NCBI GenBank assembly: GCA_018398805.1
Contig: JAGFBZ010002565.1
Coordinates: 99,501 to 163,500, forward strand
Origin: Hirundichthys speculiger
Taxonomy: Eukaryota; Chordata; Actinopteri; Beloniformes; Exocoetidae
Direction: 5' to 3'
Length of the DNA: 64,000 nt
Both the position numbers and the translations under genes were made by a program. Below are positions 23,801 to 35,800 of the stretch, in pieces (position 1 is the first letter of the stretch; each line of letters begins with the position of its first letter). Under the pieces are notes generated by a model that saw nothing but the letters and a program-made list of their open reading frames with translations, did not search any database and was not told the origin of the DNA.

Positions 23801-26800
23801 AATATCCAGATTTCAAGTCAAGCACAGTGAACCACTTGGAACCTGTCAGTGCTGAAAAAAGTCTCCTCCAGATTGGGTAGTGCATAGGCATCTTTCACAG
23901 TCTGTAGATTCAATTTCCGGTAGTCTATGCATAACCGGACATCTCCATTACGTTTCCGCACAACCACAATGGGTGACGAAAATGGTGACTCTGACTCCCT
24001 TATTACACCTGCTTCCAACAACTCATTAAGGTGCTGGCGGACCGCCTCGATGTCTTGGGGATGGATAGGGCGGGCGCGATGCTTGAAAGGAGTCTCGTCA
24101 TGTAGTTTGATGTGGTGTTTCACTTTATCAGTGCATCCAAAGTCCAGATCATGATGAGAAAACACTTCAGACATTTCACTGAGCCTTTGGGTGATTCGCT
24201 CCTTCCACTCGGCCGGCAACGGAGAGTCACCGAAGTTGAAGTTCAAGTCGGGCTGGGAAGGTTGCTCAACAAGAGAACTCACGACACTGTGCTGGGAAAT
24301 GATGCTGTGAAAAGTCCCAAGCTCTGCAATGACACTGAGAGGTGGAAGAGTGATGGCTTGCTCTGTCTCATTGGTAACCACAACAGGTATTTTGTGTGGT
24401 GCCAAAGAAGGAAAAGAAACAAGACAACTCTTGACACAAAGGCCACCCGGCAAGACTGACTGGGTTGGATGTTCCACAATCACCCACCGGTCTGTAGAAG
24501 GACTATAGGCCTTTGCTGCCCCCTCGAGGATTACACTGTGGCCTGCAGGAACGAGCGTCGGTGTCGTGCTCAGCAGCCTCACAACTCCCACAGTGCCCTC
24601 TTTGTTCTGCTGGTGCCGTGATTCAAGGGTTTTCAGAACAGCTCTGTAACCATACAGACTGGGCTGATGCTGCGTAGCCCCACTGTTACAGTATTGCTCA
24701 TAGAGCACATCAAGCGTATTCGTTCCAATAAGAACTTGAGATGAAACTTCAGAGCGTAGATCCGGAACCACAAGTGCGAGGGTGGGCACCTCAATGTCTG
24801 CTCCCAGAAAGTCTTTGGGAAAGCCAACTGTCATCTCCACATAACCCAGGTAAGGAACAGATTGCCCAGCTGCACCTTCAACCTCTAAAAGGTCATCAAG
24901 AGAATGTATGGGTTGATCTGACAGGTTCTGATTGTAAAAAGACACTGGAATGGTGGTTACTTGGGAACCGGTATCCAAAAGGCAGTTACAGTCACTACCA
25001 GCTATGTTGACTACAGCTGTGCACTTTGAACCAACTAAACCTTTTGGCAATTTAACGGCTGAGTTCTTTGCCTTGGATTGCTTATTAGCGCATCGCTTGC
25101 GCTGAATTTCAGCAGGACATTCTTGATCGGTTCCAGTCCCCATTCGTCCTGTAACAGGAACTGTTGTTAGTTTAAAGGATCACGGGCAGTGGATGAATGA
25201 TGCCTGTCCCATGTTTGACACTTTTCGTTGAATTGTTGTCTCTTTTCTGCAACTAATGCAGGGTTCGGCTCACTGTCACATTGAGGTTTCATATGGCCCT
25301 CTTCTCCACACCTGAAGCAGTAGCCTGGTTTTGGTCTCCCGGTTGTCTTCCTCTGCGATGATACTGCAGGCTGCTTATCAAATCTGTCAGTTCGCTGCCT
25401 CTCACCCTGTTTAATTGCAGATGACGTCTTGTGAGGCACAGCTGTTTTTCCCCTCTGCTGGCTGGCTGTTAAAGCTGCCAGTTGTTGCTGCATCTCCGCC
25501 ATTTGCTTAGCAAGTTGCTGAGTAAGCGTTGCTAGTGCTGCACATGCTCCTTTCTCCTCATCATCTCTGTAGGCAATCTGCTGATGGGATAAAGCTTTCT
25601 GCTTTGTAGCACCAAGATGCTGCTTCATGCGCAGACTTTTAGCTGCATCACGATCCTCTTCTGCGCGTAAAAGCACCAGCAGCTCTGCAAAGGAAGGAGG
25701 ATTTGCTTTCTTCTGTTTCAGCTGAAGCTCAGAGATGAGTGAATCGTTCCAACAGCCTCTACAAAACTGATTAAGCAGCTGCTTTTCAACATCTGCAGCA
25801 GGTACCCCGCCCCTCTTCACAGTAAGGCTCAGTGCTGCCTGCAGACGTTGCAAATAGGCTGATGGCTTTTCACCTACATCCTGAAAGGTGTCGATGTACT
25901 TTGCATACAGTTCGTCGCCGTCTTGAACTGTGCCGAAAGCTGAATCAAGATGCTGCAAATACACAGCAGGCAAAGTATCATGACTCAAATGCTTGACCAT
26001 ATCAGAAGCTGGAGGCCGAAGACTCTCAAGAAGTTTCCTAGATCGCTGAAGATCTGACACAGCAGGATCCTTTATGAGTAAGTCGACACTTGAACGCCAC
26101 ATGTCGTAATCTGCTTCCTGGGGCGGCCTGGGTACTCTGCCCGAAAAGACACACAGCCGCTGAGATGAAAGCATATGCATGGTATTATCCCCACTCTTCA
26201 CTATATGTTCAACCACATACCTGTGGACTTCAGGAGGATTGATGTCACTGGCAGTGATGGTGGGATTGACTTTTGGTCCCGCACTGTGCACTTTGGGCAA
26301 AGACTTGAAAGCTGAATCGGCTAAATGAGCTGCACTTCCAGAAGAGATTTTAAAGGGTGACTGCGGTGGAGGTTTCAGCTCAACCCCTGTTGGCCCTTCT
26401 GCACATGACATTTCTCCAGTTGCAGAATCAAGATCAGCGATGGATTTGCCTATCTGAGACATCATGCCTTTAAGAACATCCACGTAGTTAATGCCACTTA
26501 ATTTAGCAAGTTGTTTCAGATCAGACAGATATGATTGAGTCTTTTTATTTCCTTCTTGTTCAGCATAAACACTGGCTAAACATCTGATAAGGTAGGTATT
26601 CTCCCCTTCCTCTGTTTCATAAGTGTATGGCAGTAGTGGCTCTAAAGCTAGTAAAGCAGCTCCTGAGTTGTATTCCACAATCCAATTATTATGAAACTCT
26701 GACTCTGGCTCATCCACTACTTTTGCTCTATCAATATCCCCATATCGTTTCAGAAAAAACCATTACCTCCTCTACTTCTGTTAGTTCTTCAGTGTTTCCA

Positions 26801-29800
26801 CTAACCAGCACAGCATTTGGGATTTTAACACCAAGATGTTCAAATACCTCCATTGTCTTTTTATGAAGGAGTACTTGTAATGTTCAACTGTAAATGAGTG
26901 TGTCTTGATTCTTGTTCATCAGTAATGTTCTCCTGGCTAGCTCGCCAGATTTATGTAGCATATATTCAAGTAAAAATGAATATTAGCAATACACTGGATA
27001 TAGAATTAAAATTATGTAGGCTAGTATGTTCGGACTAGATTCGGCTACGGAGAACGGGAACACTGATGTACAAGAAATCACAGACCACACGGAGACCAGA
27101 GGTTTTGTATAATAGGTACCATTATTATTATTATTTGTAGTGCAGAGACAAAAAAATAGAAATAAAGTAATCAAAAACAACATAACCCCAAAAAATATGG
27201 CCATGAAAATAAATAAAGACAAATAAATACAAAAGAAAAACTCAGCAACCAGATGCTATGGTTGATGCCATTAGTGCACTTATTCCTTTCCACAATTAGC
27301 TTAAATTAATAAACCAATTACTGAACAAATCATAAATCAAGATCGCAGATCCCAACTTCAAAACAATGCATTATTGTGGACTCTCTCTTTCTCACACAGG
27401 TGTTTCCTCTTCTTTTCTTTTGCAGCACAAAGTCCCGTCAAAAGTCAATATATAGTCCAAAAGTCAAGTATATGCTGACAAATGTATGTGTGCGTGAGAG
27501 AGAGAGAGAAAAAGAAATAGATGGGGGGGGAGGAGTGTCTGCAGCTCAGTCCTACCACGGTAGGGCCATGATGATTGTGATACGAGCACCTGGGGATCCT
27601 CCAGGTGTGGCTCTCAATTTAATTCAGTCTGGTAGCTCGCCATCAAAGTCCTGGCTCATAAAACCTGGCCTGGATTGAATACACAAGCCAAACAGTCCAA
27701 TAAGCATTCATTCATTTTACCTAATTAGCACTAGTGATATCTGGTTGCAGTATTAATGTTTAAAATAAAAACAATCAACCATTACAATAAACAAAACAAA
27801 ACCTGAAACAGTTATACAGCAGCGTACATGTGTCTACTCCGTACAGGCACAGATCAGCTGACTGCTGCTGCAGACACTGATCAGCTGACTGCTGATGAGC
27901 GCTGCGCTGCATGCAATTAATTAAACAGATAAATTAAGCACTTAAACTTGCGCTACGTTTAAACAATAATACACGCTGCAGTGTGACAGACAGCGCAAAA
28001 CAATAACCATTGATAAATTGCATGTGCATGAATGAGAGCTACAAAATAAACAGTAACTCACCAATTCACAGGTTCAGATTCACAAGTTTCAACTTCACAC
28101 GCTCCCAATACACACTGCTGGCGTCCCCGCTTCCAACAGGACTACAGCCAGAATAAACGTGAAAGTTACAACCATATATTTAAACAGTGTTTGCCGATTT
28201 CAAACTTTTCTCTACTAACCTGCAGCCGCTCCGCTCCCCACACCAGCCCATCTACCTGACTAGTGTGGCACCCCACTTCCTGTTTATAGCGGGAGCGGCC
28301 AGCGGATTGGCTACTGACGTCATGTGATCGTTTATGGCAATTAACGTAGTTAGTTTATGGCAATACACGTTTAGTTTGTTTAGTCTGTTTTGAACCCTGG
28401 GTTACATGAAACCTCATCTCTGGTTAGAAGAGGTGGCGACCTCATCTCTGGTGGAGTGCAATATCGGGTAGAGATGGCACCTCATCTCTGGGTTAGAGAG
28501 GTGACGACCCTCATCTCTGGGTTAGAGAAGTGAAACCTCATCTCTGGGTTAGAGATGTGGCGACCTCATCTCTGGGTTGGAGAGGTGGCGACCTCATCTC
28601 TGGGTTGGAGAGGTGAAACCTCATCTCTGGGTTGGAGAGGTGGCAACTTCATCTCTGGGTTAGAGAGGTGGCGACCTCATCTCTGGGTTGGAGAGGTGGC
28701 GACCTCATCTCTGGGTTAGAGAAGTGGCAACCTCATCTCTGGGTTAGAGAGGTGACGACCTCATCTCTGGGTTAGAGAAGTGAAACCTCATCTCTGGGTT
28801 AGAGATGTGGCGACCTCATCTTTGGGTTGGAGAGGTGGCGACCTCATCTCTGGGTTGGAGAGGTGAAACCTCATCGCTGGGTTGGAGAGGTGGCGATCTC
28901 ATCTCTGGGTTGGAGAGGTGGCGATCTCATCTCTGGGTTGGAGAGGTGAAACCTCATCTCTGGGTTGGAGAGGTGAAACCTCATCTCTGGGTTAGAGAGG
29001 TGAAACCTCATCTGGGTTGGAGAGGTGGCGACCTCATCTCTGGGTTAGAGAGGTGAAACCTCATCTCTGGGTTAGAGAGGTGGCGACCTCATCGCTGGGT
29101 TGGAGAGGTGGCGACCTCATCTCTGGGTTGGAGAGGTGAAACCTCATCTCTGGGTTAGAGAGGTGGCGACCTTATCTCTGGGTTAGAGAGGTGGCGACCT
29201 CATCTCTGGGTTGGAGAGGTGGCGACCTCATCTCTGGGTTAGAGAAGTGGCAACCTCATCTCTGGGTTGGAGAGGTGAAACCTCATCTCTGGGTTGGAGA
29301 GGTGGCAACCTCATCTCTGGGTTGGAGAGGTGAAACCTCATCTCTGGGTTGGAGAGGTGGCGACCTCATCGCTGGGTTGGAGAGGTGGCGACCTCATCTC
29401 TGGGTTAGAGAAGTGGCAACCTCATCTCTGGGTTGGAGAGGTGAAACCTCATCTCTGGGTTGGAGAGGTGAAACCTCATCTCTGGGTTGGAGAGGTGGCG
29501 ACCTCATCGCTGGGTTGGAGAGGTGGCGACCTCATCTCTGGGTTAGAGAAGTGGCAACCTCATCTCTGGGTTAGAGAGGTGGCAACCTCATCTCTGGGTT
29601 AGAGAGGTGACGACCTCATCTCTGGGTTAGAGAAGTGAAACCTCATCTCTGGGTTAGAGATGTGGCGACCTCATCTCTGGGTTGGAGAGGTGGCGACCTC
29701 ATCTCTGGGTTGGAGAGGTGAAACCTCATCTCTGGGTTGGAGAGGTGGCAACTTCATCTCTGGGTTAGAGAGGTGGCGACCTCATCTCTGGGTTGGAGAG

Positions 29801-32800
29801 GTGGCGACCTCATCTCTGGGTTAGAGAAGTGGCAACCTCATCTCTGGGTTAGAGAGGTGACGACCTCATCTCTGGGTTAGAGAAGTGAAACCTCATCTCT
29901 GGGTTAGAGATGTGGCGACCTCATCTCTGGGTTGGAGAGGTGGCGACCTCCTCTCTGGGTTGGAGAGGTGAACCTCATCTCTGGGTTGGAGAGGTGGCGA
30001 CCTCATCTCTGGGTTGGAGAGGTGAAACCTCATCTCTGGGTTAGAGAAGTGGCAACCTCATCTCTGGGTTAGAGAGGTGGCGACCTCATCTCTGGGTTGG
30101 AGAGGTGGCGACCTCATCTCTGGTTGGAGAGTGGCAACCTCATCTCTGGGTTGGAGAGGTGGCGGCGACCTCATCTCTGGAGAGGTGGCCACCTCATCTC
30201 TGGTTGGAGGTGAGGTGGCGACCTCATCTCTCATCTCGGTTGGAAGGTGAAACCTCATCTCTGGGTTGGAGAGGTGGCGAGGTGAGCGACCTCATCTCTG
30301 GGTTGGAGAGGTGGCAACCTCATCTCTGGGTTGGAGAGGTGGCGACCTCATCTCTGGGTTGGAGAGGTGAAACCTCATCTCTGGGTTGGAGAGGTGAAAC
30401 CTCATCTCTGGGTTGGAGAGGTGAAACCTCATCTCTGGGTTGAGAGGTGGCGACCCATCTCTGGGTTGGAGAGGTGAAACCATCTCTGGGTCATCTGGGG
30501 GAGAGGTGGCGACCTCATCTCTGGGTTAGAGAGGTGAAAACCTCATCTCTGGGTTGGAGAGGTGGCGACCTCATTTCTGGGTTAGAGAGGTGAAACCTCA
30601 TCTCTGGGTTGGAGAGGTGGCGACCTCATCGCTGGGTTGGAGGGGTGGCGACCTCATCTCTGGGTTAGAGAGGTGAAACCTCATCTCTGGGTTGGAGAGG
30701 TGAAACCTCATCTCTGGGTTGGAGAGGTGGCGACCTCATCTCTGGGTTGGAGAGGTGAAACCTCATCTCTGGGTTGGAGAGGTGGCGACCTCATCTCTGG
30801 GTTGGAGAGGTGGTGACCTCATCTCTGGGTTGGAGAGGTGGCGACCTCATCTCTGGGTTGGAGAGGTGAAACCTCATCTCTGGGTTGGAGAGGTGAAACC
30901 TCATCTCTGGGTTGGAGAGGTGGCGACTCATCTCTGGGTTGGAGGTGACCTCATCTGGGTTGAGAGGTGGCGACCTCATCTCTGGGAGAGGTCCTCATCT
31001 CTGGGTTGAGGAGGTGGTGACTCATCTCTGGGTTGGAGAGGTGGTGACGACCTCATCTCTGGGTTAGAGAGGTTGGCCTATCTCTGGGATAGAGAGGTGA
31101 CGACCTCATCTCTGGGTTGAGAGGTGGCGACCTCATCTCTGGGTTGGAGAGGTGGCGACCTCATCTCTGGGTTAGAGAGGTGGCGACCTCATCGCTGGGT
31201 TGGAGAGGTGGCGACCTCATCTCTGGGTTAGAGAGGTGGCGACCTCATCTCTGGGTTAGAGAGGTGACGACCTCATCTCTGGGTTAGAGAGGTGGCGACC
31301 TCATCTCTGGGTTAGAGAGGTGACGACCTCATCTCTGGGTTGGAGAGGTGAAACCTCATCGCTGGGTTGGAGAGGTGGCGACCTCATCTCTGGGTTGGAG
31401 AGGTGAAACCTCATCTCTGGGTTAGAGAGGTGGCGACCTCATCTCTGGGTTAGAGAGGTGGGCGAGCCTCATCTCTGGGTTGGAGAGGTGGCGACCTCAT
31501 CTCTGGTTGGAGAGGTGGCAACCTCATCTCGGGTTGGAGAGGTGAAACCTCATCTCTGGGTTGGAGAGGTGGCGACCTCATCTCTGGGGTTAGAGAGGTG
31601 GCGACCTCATCCTGGGTTAGAAGTGGCAACCTCATCTCTGGGTTGGAGAGGTGAAACCTCATCTCTGGGTTGGAGAGGTGAAACCTCATCTCGGGTTGGA
31701 GAGGTGGCGACCTCATCTCTGGGTTGGAGAGGTGGGAGAGGACCTCATCTCTGGGTTGGAGAGGTGGCGACCTCATCTCTGGGTTGGAGAGGTGGCAACT
31801 CATCTCTGGGTTAGAGAGGTGGCGAACCTCATCTCTGGGTTGGAGAGGGTTAGAGAAGTGGCAAACCTCATCTCTGGGTAGAGAGGTGACGACCTCATCT
31901 CTGGGTTAGAGAAGTGAAACCTCATCTCTGGGTTAGAGATGTGGCGACCTCATCTCTGGGTTGGAGATGTGGCAACCTCATCTCTGGGTTGGAGAGGTGA
32001 AACCTCATCTCTGGGTTGGAGAGGTGAAACCTCATCTCTGGGTTGGAGAGGTGAAACCTCATCGCTGGGTTGGAGAGGTGAAACCTCATCTCTGGGTTGG
32101 AGAGGGAAACCTCATCTCTGGGTTGGAGAGGTGGCGACCTCATCTCTGGGTTAGAGAGGTGAAACCTCATCTCTGGGTTGGAGAGGTGGCGACCTCATCT
32201 CTGGGTTAGAGAGGTGAACCTCATCTCTGGGTTAGAGAGGTGGCGACCTCATCGCTGGGTTGGAGAGGTGGCGACCTCATCTCTGGGTTGGAGAGGTGAA
32301 ACCTCATCTCTGGGTTAGAGAGGTGGCGACCTCATCTCTGGGTAACTCTGGGTTGGAGAGGGTGGCGACCTCATCTCTGGGTTGGAGAGTGGCGACTCAT
32401 CTCTGGGTTAGAGAAGTGGCAACCTCATCTCTGGGTTGGAGAGGTGAAAACTCTGGGTTGGACCCTCATCTCTGGGTTGGAGAACCTCATCTTTCATCTC
32501 TGGGTTGGAGAGGTGGCGACCTCATCGCTGGGTTGGAGAGGTGGCGACCTCATCTCTGGGTTAGAGAAGTGGCAACCTCATCTCTGGGTGGAGAGGTGAA
32601 ACTCATCTCTGGGTTGGAGAGGTGAAACCTCATCTCTGGGTTGGAGAGGTGGCGACCTCATCGCTGGGTTGGAGAGGTGGCGACTCATCTCTGGTTAGAG
32701 AAGTGGCAACCTCATCTCTGGGTTAGAGAGGTGGCACCTCATCTCTCTGGGTTAGAGAGGGGTGACGACCTCATCTCTGGGTTAGAGAAGGTGAAACCTC

Positions 32801-35800
32801 ATCTCTGGGTTAGAGATGTGGCGACCTCATCTCTGGGTTGAGAGAGGTGGCGACCTCATCTCTGGGGGTGGAGAGGTGAAACTCATCTCTTGGGTTGGAG
32901 AGGTGGCAACTTCATCTCTGGGTTGAGAGGTGGCGACCTCATCTCTGGGTTGGAGAGGTGGCGACCTCATCTCTGGTTAGAGAAGTGGCAACCTCATCTC
33001 TGGGTTAGAGAGGTGACGACCTCATCTCTGGGTTAGAGAAGTGAAACCTCATCTCTGGGTTAGAGATGTGGCGACCTCATCTCTGGGTTGGAGAGGTGCG
33101 ACCTCATCTCTGGGTTGGAGAGGTGGCGACCTCATCTCTGGGTTGGAGAGGTGAAACCTCATCTCTGGGTTAGAGAAGTGGCAACCTCATCTCTGGGTTA
33201 GAGAGGTGGCGACCTCATCTCTGGGTTGGAGAGGTGGCGACCTCATCTCTGGGTTGGAGAGGTGGCAACCTCATCTCTGGGTTGGAGAGGTGGCGACCTC
33301 ATCTCTGGGTTGGAAAGGTGAAACCTCATCTCTGGGTTGGAGAGGTGGCGACCTCATCTCTGGGTTAGAGAGGTGGCGACCTCATCTCTGGGTTGGAGAG
33401 GTGGCAACCTCATCTCTGGGTTGGAGAGGTGGCGACCTCATCTCTGGGTTGGAGAGGTGAAACCTCATCTCTGGGTTGGAGAGGTGAAACCTCATCTCTG
33501 GGTTAGAGAGGTGGCGACCTCATCTCTGGGTTGGAGAGGTGAAACCTCATCTCTGGGTTGGAGAGGTGGCGACCTCATCTCTGGGTTAGAGAGGTGAAAC
33601 CTCATCTCTGGGTTGGAGAGGTGGCGACCTCATCTCTGGGTTAGAGAGGTGAAACCTCATCTCTGGGTTGGAGAGGTGGCGACCTCATCGCTGGGTTGGA
33701 GGGGTGGCGACCTCATCTCTGGGTTAGAGAGGTGAAACCTCATCTCTGGGTTGGAGAGGTGAGAGGTGGCGACCTCATCTCTGGGTTGGAGAGGTGAAAC
33801 CTCATCTCTGGGTTGGAGAGGTGGCGACCTCATCTCTGGGTTGGAGAGGTGGTGACCTCATCTCTGGGTTGGAGAGGTGGCGACCTCATCTCTGGGTTGG
33901 AGAGGTGAAACCTCATCTCTGGGTTGGAGAGGTGAAACCTCATCTCTGGGCTGGAGAGGTGGCGACCTCATCTCTGGGATAGAGAGGTGACGACCTCATC
34001 TCTGGGTTGAGAGGTTGCGACCTCATCTCTGGGATAGAGAGGTGACGACCTCATCTCTGGGTTGGAGAGGTGGCGACCTCATCTCTGGGTTAGAGAGGTG
34101 GCGACCTCATCGCTGGGTTGGAGAGGTGGCGACCTCATCTCTGGGTTAGAGAGGTGGCGACCTCATCTCTGGGTTAGAGAGGTGACGACCTCATCTCTGG
34201 GTTGGAGAGGTGGCGACCTCATCTCTGGGTTGGAGAGGTGAAACCTCATCTCTGGGTTAGAGAGGTGGCGACCTCATCTCTGGGTTAGAGAGGTGGCGAC
34301 CTCATCTCTGGGTTGGAGAGGTGGCGACCTCATCGCTGGGTTGGAGAGGTGGCGACCATCTCTGGGTTAGAGAGTGGCAACCTCATCTTGGGTTGGAGAG
34401 GTGAAACCTCATCTCTGGGTTGGAGAGGTGAAACCTCATCTCTGGGTTGGAGAGGTGGCGACCTCATCTCTGGGTTGGAGAGGTGGCGACCTCATCTCGG
34501 GTTGGAGAGGTGGAACCTCATCTCTGGGTTAGAGAGGTGGCGACCTCATCTCTGGGTTGGAGAGGTGGCGACCTCATCTCTGGGTTAGAGAAGTGGCGAC
34601 CTCATCTCTGGGTTAGAGAGGTGACGACCTCATCTCTGGGTTAGAGAAGTGAAACCTCATCTCTGGGTTAGAGATGTGGCGACCTCATCTATGGGTTGGA
34701 GAGGTGGCGACCTCATCTCTGGGTTGGAGAGGTGAAACCTCATCTCTGGGTTGGAGAGGTGGCGACCTCATCTCTGGGTGGAGAGGTGAAACCTCATCTG
34801 GGTTAGAGAGGTGGCGACCTCATCTCTGGGTTGGAGAGGTGGCAACCTCATCTCTGGGTTGGAGAGGTGTCGACCTCATCTCTGGGTTGGAAAGGTGAAA
34901 CCTCATCTCTGGGTTGGAGAAGTGGCGACCTCATCTCTGGGTTAGAGAGGTGACGACCTCATCTCTGGGTTAGAGAAGTGAAACCTCATCTCTGGGTTAG
35001 AGATGTGGCGACCTCATCTATGGGTTGGAGAGGTGGCGACCTCATCTCTGGGTTGGAGAGGTGAAACCTCATCTCTGGGTTGGAGAGGTGGCGACCTCAT
35101 CTCTGGGTTGGAGAGGTGAAACCTCATCTCTGGGTTAGAGGAGGTGGCGAAATCTCTGGGTTGGAGAGGTGGCGACCTCATCTCGGGTTGGAGAGGGTGG
35201 CAACCTCATCTCTGGGTTGGAGAGGTGGACCTCATCTCGGTTGGAAAGGTGAAACCTCATCTCTGGGTGGAGAGGTGGCGACCTCATCTCTGGGTTAGAG
35301 AGGTGGCGACCTCATCTCTGGGTTGGAGAGGTGGCAACCTCATCTCTGGTTTGGAGAGGTGGCGACCTCATCTCTGGGTTGGAGAGGTGAAACCTCATCT
35401 CTGGGTTGGAGAGGTGAAACCTCATCTCTGGGTTCGAGAGGTGAGGGGTTAGAGAGGTGAAACCTCATCTCTGGGTTGGAGAGGTGAAACCTCATCTCTG
35501 GGTTGGAGAGGTGGCGACCTCATCGCTGGGTTGGAGGGGTGGCGACTTCATCTCTGGGTTAGAGAGGTGAAACCTCATCTCTGGGTTGGAGAGGTGAAAC
35601 CTCATCTCTGGGTTGGAGAGGGAAACCTCATCTCTGGGTTGGAGAGGTGAAACCTCATCTCTGGGTTGGAGAGGTGAAACCTCATCTCTGGGTTAGAGAG
35701 GTGAAACCTCATCTCTGGGATAGAGAGGTGACGACCTCATCTCTGGGTTGGAGAGGTGAAACCTCATCTCTGGGTTGGAGAGGTGAAACCTCATCTCTGG

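Larger units (their letters stand above)
18911..28406 (-). mobile_element. Complete Ty3/Gypsy-type LTR retrotransposon with PNMA-like Gag, 9.5 kb
   Basis: The element runs on the minus strand: 5' LTR at 26954-28406, leader, gag, pro, pol (RT-RNase H-integrase), polypurine tract, 3' LTR at 18911-20363. The LTRs begin TGTA and end TACA and are flanked by the 4-bp duplication TGAA. The integrase lies after RNase H, as in the Ty3/Gypsy order. No env-like frame is present. By eye the LTRs differ only by four single-base homopolymer indels and no substitution, so insertion was very recent. Two frame breaks are present (T6 runs at 26754-26759 and 23855-23860), and both are one extra base. The copy may be truly broken, or the breaks may be consensus errors. 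Confidence 0.95.

Noticed and set aside
26930..26947. tRNA-like box A (TGGCTAGCTC) on the plus strand
   Set aside because: No box B at the right distance and no cloverleaf. It is better explained as the reverse of the primer binding site.
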